This document shows positions 38,884 to 39,800 of a stretch of DNA of 39,800 bases, piece after piece. The position numbers and the translations under genes are program-made. Each line of letters starts with the position of its first letter. The stretch's first letter is position 1. Under the pieces are notes generated by a model. The model did no database searches. It was not told the origin of the DNA and saw nothing but the letters and a program-made list of their open reading frames with translations. Source of the stretch: an uncultured Prochlorococcus sp. (GTDB taxonomy: Bacteria > Cyanobacteriota > Cyanobacteriia > PCC-6307 > Cyanobiaceae). Location: contig CACLFQ010000007.1 in the NCBI GenBank assembly GCA_902606255.1, positions 1-39,800 of the forward strand. The letters run 5' to 3'.

Positions 38884-39800
38884 TTAAAAGTGTTTGAAAG
38901 GTGTGTTATTAAATAATTTGTTTTTTTTATTATCTTTAAATTCTATTGATGGTTCACCATCAGCAAAAAAACCAATCTCGTTAATATCTTTATCAAGTTT
39001 AGATAAATTTTCTGCCCATTTTTTTGGCAATGAGAAAACTAATTCATAATCTTCACCTCCAAAAAAATAATATTCGTCCCATTTATCTCCTTTAGGCCAA
39101 TCCTTATCTTTAGGTATTTTTTCATAATTTATGATCGCTTTACAGTTGCTAGCTATTGCTAAATCTTGTAAGGCTTGAAATAGACCATCACTGCTATCAG
39201 TACATCCTATTCTTCTTATTTTTTTATTGGATCGAGTTTTGAGGAGATTATTTAGAAAATTTGGGTAAACTCTAGGGCGACAAAAATGATCAATGGACTT
39301 AATGATTAATCTTTCATTAAGAGAAAATTCATTATCGAAATTAATTTTATTTTGTATCAAAAATCCCAGTTTGCTAAGACCATGAATTCCTGTAGTTAAA
39401 ATTATATCTCCGGGTTTACACGCGTTTCTTCGTAATTCAAGTTCACCTTGAATTCCAAAGGCCGTGATTGAAATGATTTTTTCATCTCCCTTTGAGCAAT
39501 CTCCTCCTAGAATCACCCCGCCATATTCTTTCAATGCTTTATTTATTCCTTTGTATAATTCTTCAACCCAAATCCACTCAGTTCTAGCAGGTAGAACTAG
39601 GCCTATTGTAATACCTATAGTTTTCTTGCTCCCACTGGATAATAAGTCAGAGATGTTGCTAACAACTGCTTTCCACCCAAGGTCCCCAGGACAAATAGTA
39701 ATTTCATTGAAATGAACATTTTCTACCAAAGAATCAGTATTAACAAGTAAATTTTCATTTTTAGTTTTGATTAAAGCGCAATCATCTGAAATTTGGTTTT
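38884..39800 (-). CDS. thiL: Thiamine-monophosphate kinase (N-terminus truncated by window end)
   Basis: VNTDSLVENVHF, LGGDCSKGDE, DILLTTG-like ILTTGIHGLSKLG, IGCTDSSDGLFQAL, FGGEDYELVF. The frame is open to the window edge (NQISDDCALIKTKNENLLVNTDSLVENVHF), so the track start at 39729 is an internal TTG. Confidence 0.92.
   Translation of the reverse strand, partial: NQISDDCALIKTKNENLLVNTDSLVENVHFNEITICPGDLGWKAVVSNISDLLSSGSKKTIGITIGLVLPARTEWIWVEELYKGINKALKEYGGVILGGDCSKGDEKIISITAFGIQGELELRRNACKPGDIILTTGIHGLSKLGFLIQNKINFDNEFSLNERLIIKSIDHFCRPRVYPNFLNNLLKTRSNKKIRRIGCTDSSDGLFQALQDLAIASNCKAIINYEKIPKDKDWPKGDKWDEYYFFGGEDYELVFSLPKKWAENLSKLDKDINEIGFFADGEPSIEFKDNKKNKLFNNTPFKHF

Noticed and set aside
1-39800. 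Mobile elements, phage genes, tRNA attachment sites, restriction or toxin-antitoxin systems
   Set aside because: No transposase, integrase, tRNA or defense-family motifs were recognised in the ORFs or the few longer intergenic gaps.

Overview
This window looks like a core, low-GC segment of a marine picocyanobacterial chromosome, most like high-light Prochlorococcus (inferred from protein sequences, gene order and AT-richness). It appears to span the replication origin: an intergenic region between thrC and dnaN (about 13665-14000) carries DnaA-box-like motifs, a perfect 13-bp inverted repeat and an AT-rich stretch. About 32 protein-coding genes are supported, nearly all housekeeping (rpsF, argG, mraY, uvrA, recN, thrC, dnaN, purL, purF, a gyrA/parC-type gene, queG, nusB, ftsY, argH, dus, msrB, grpE, dnaJ, rsgA, ybaB, murB, murC, gap, thiL). 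I found no tRNA/rRNA, CRISPR array, transposase, phage or defense island. I did not find a convincing undescribed system. The observations most worth a second look are: the origin architecture; the almost complete lack of intergenic space at all six convergent gene junctions, two with interlocked stop codons; a sucrose-phosphate synthase with no phosphatase domain whose 3' end overlaps a convergent gene; an in-frame 30-bp tandem repeat in ftsY; a Tat-like leader on MsrB; a GyrA-type subunit without a canonical GyrA box; and a GC-rich Gly-rich repeat in an RRM protein.
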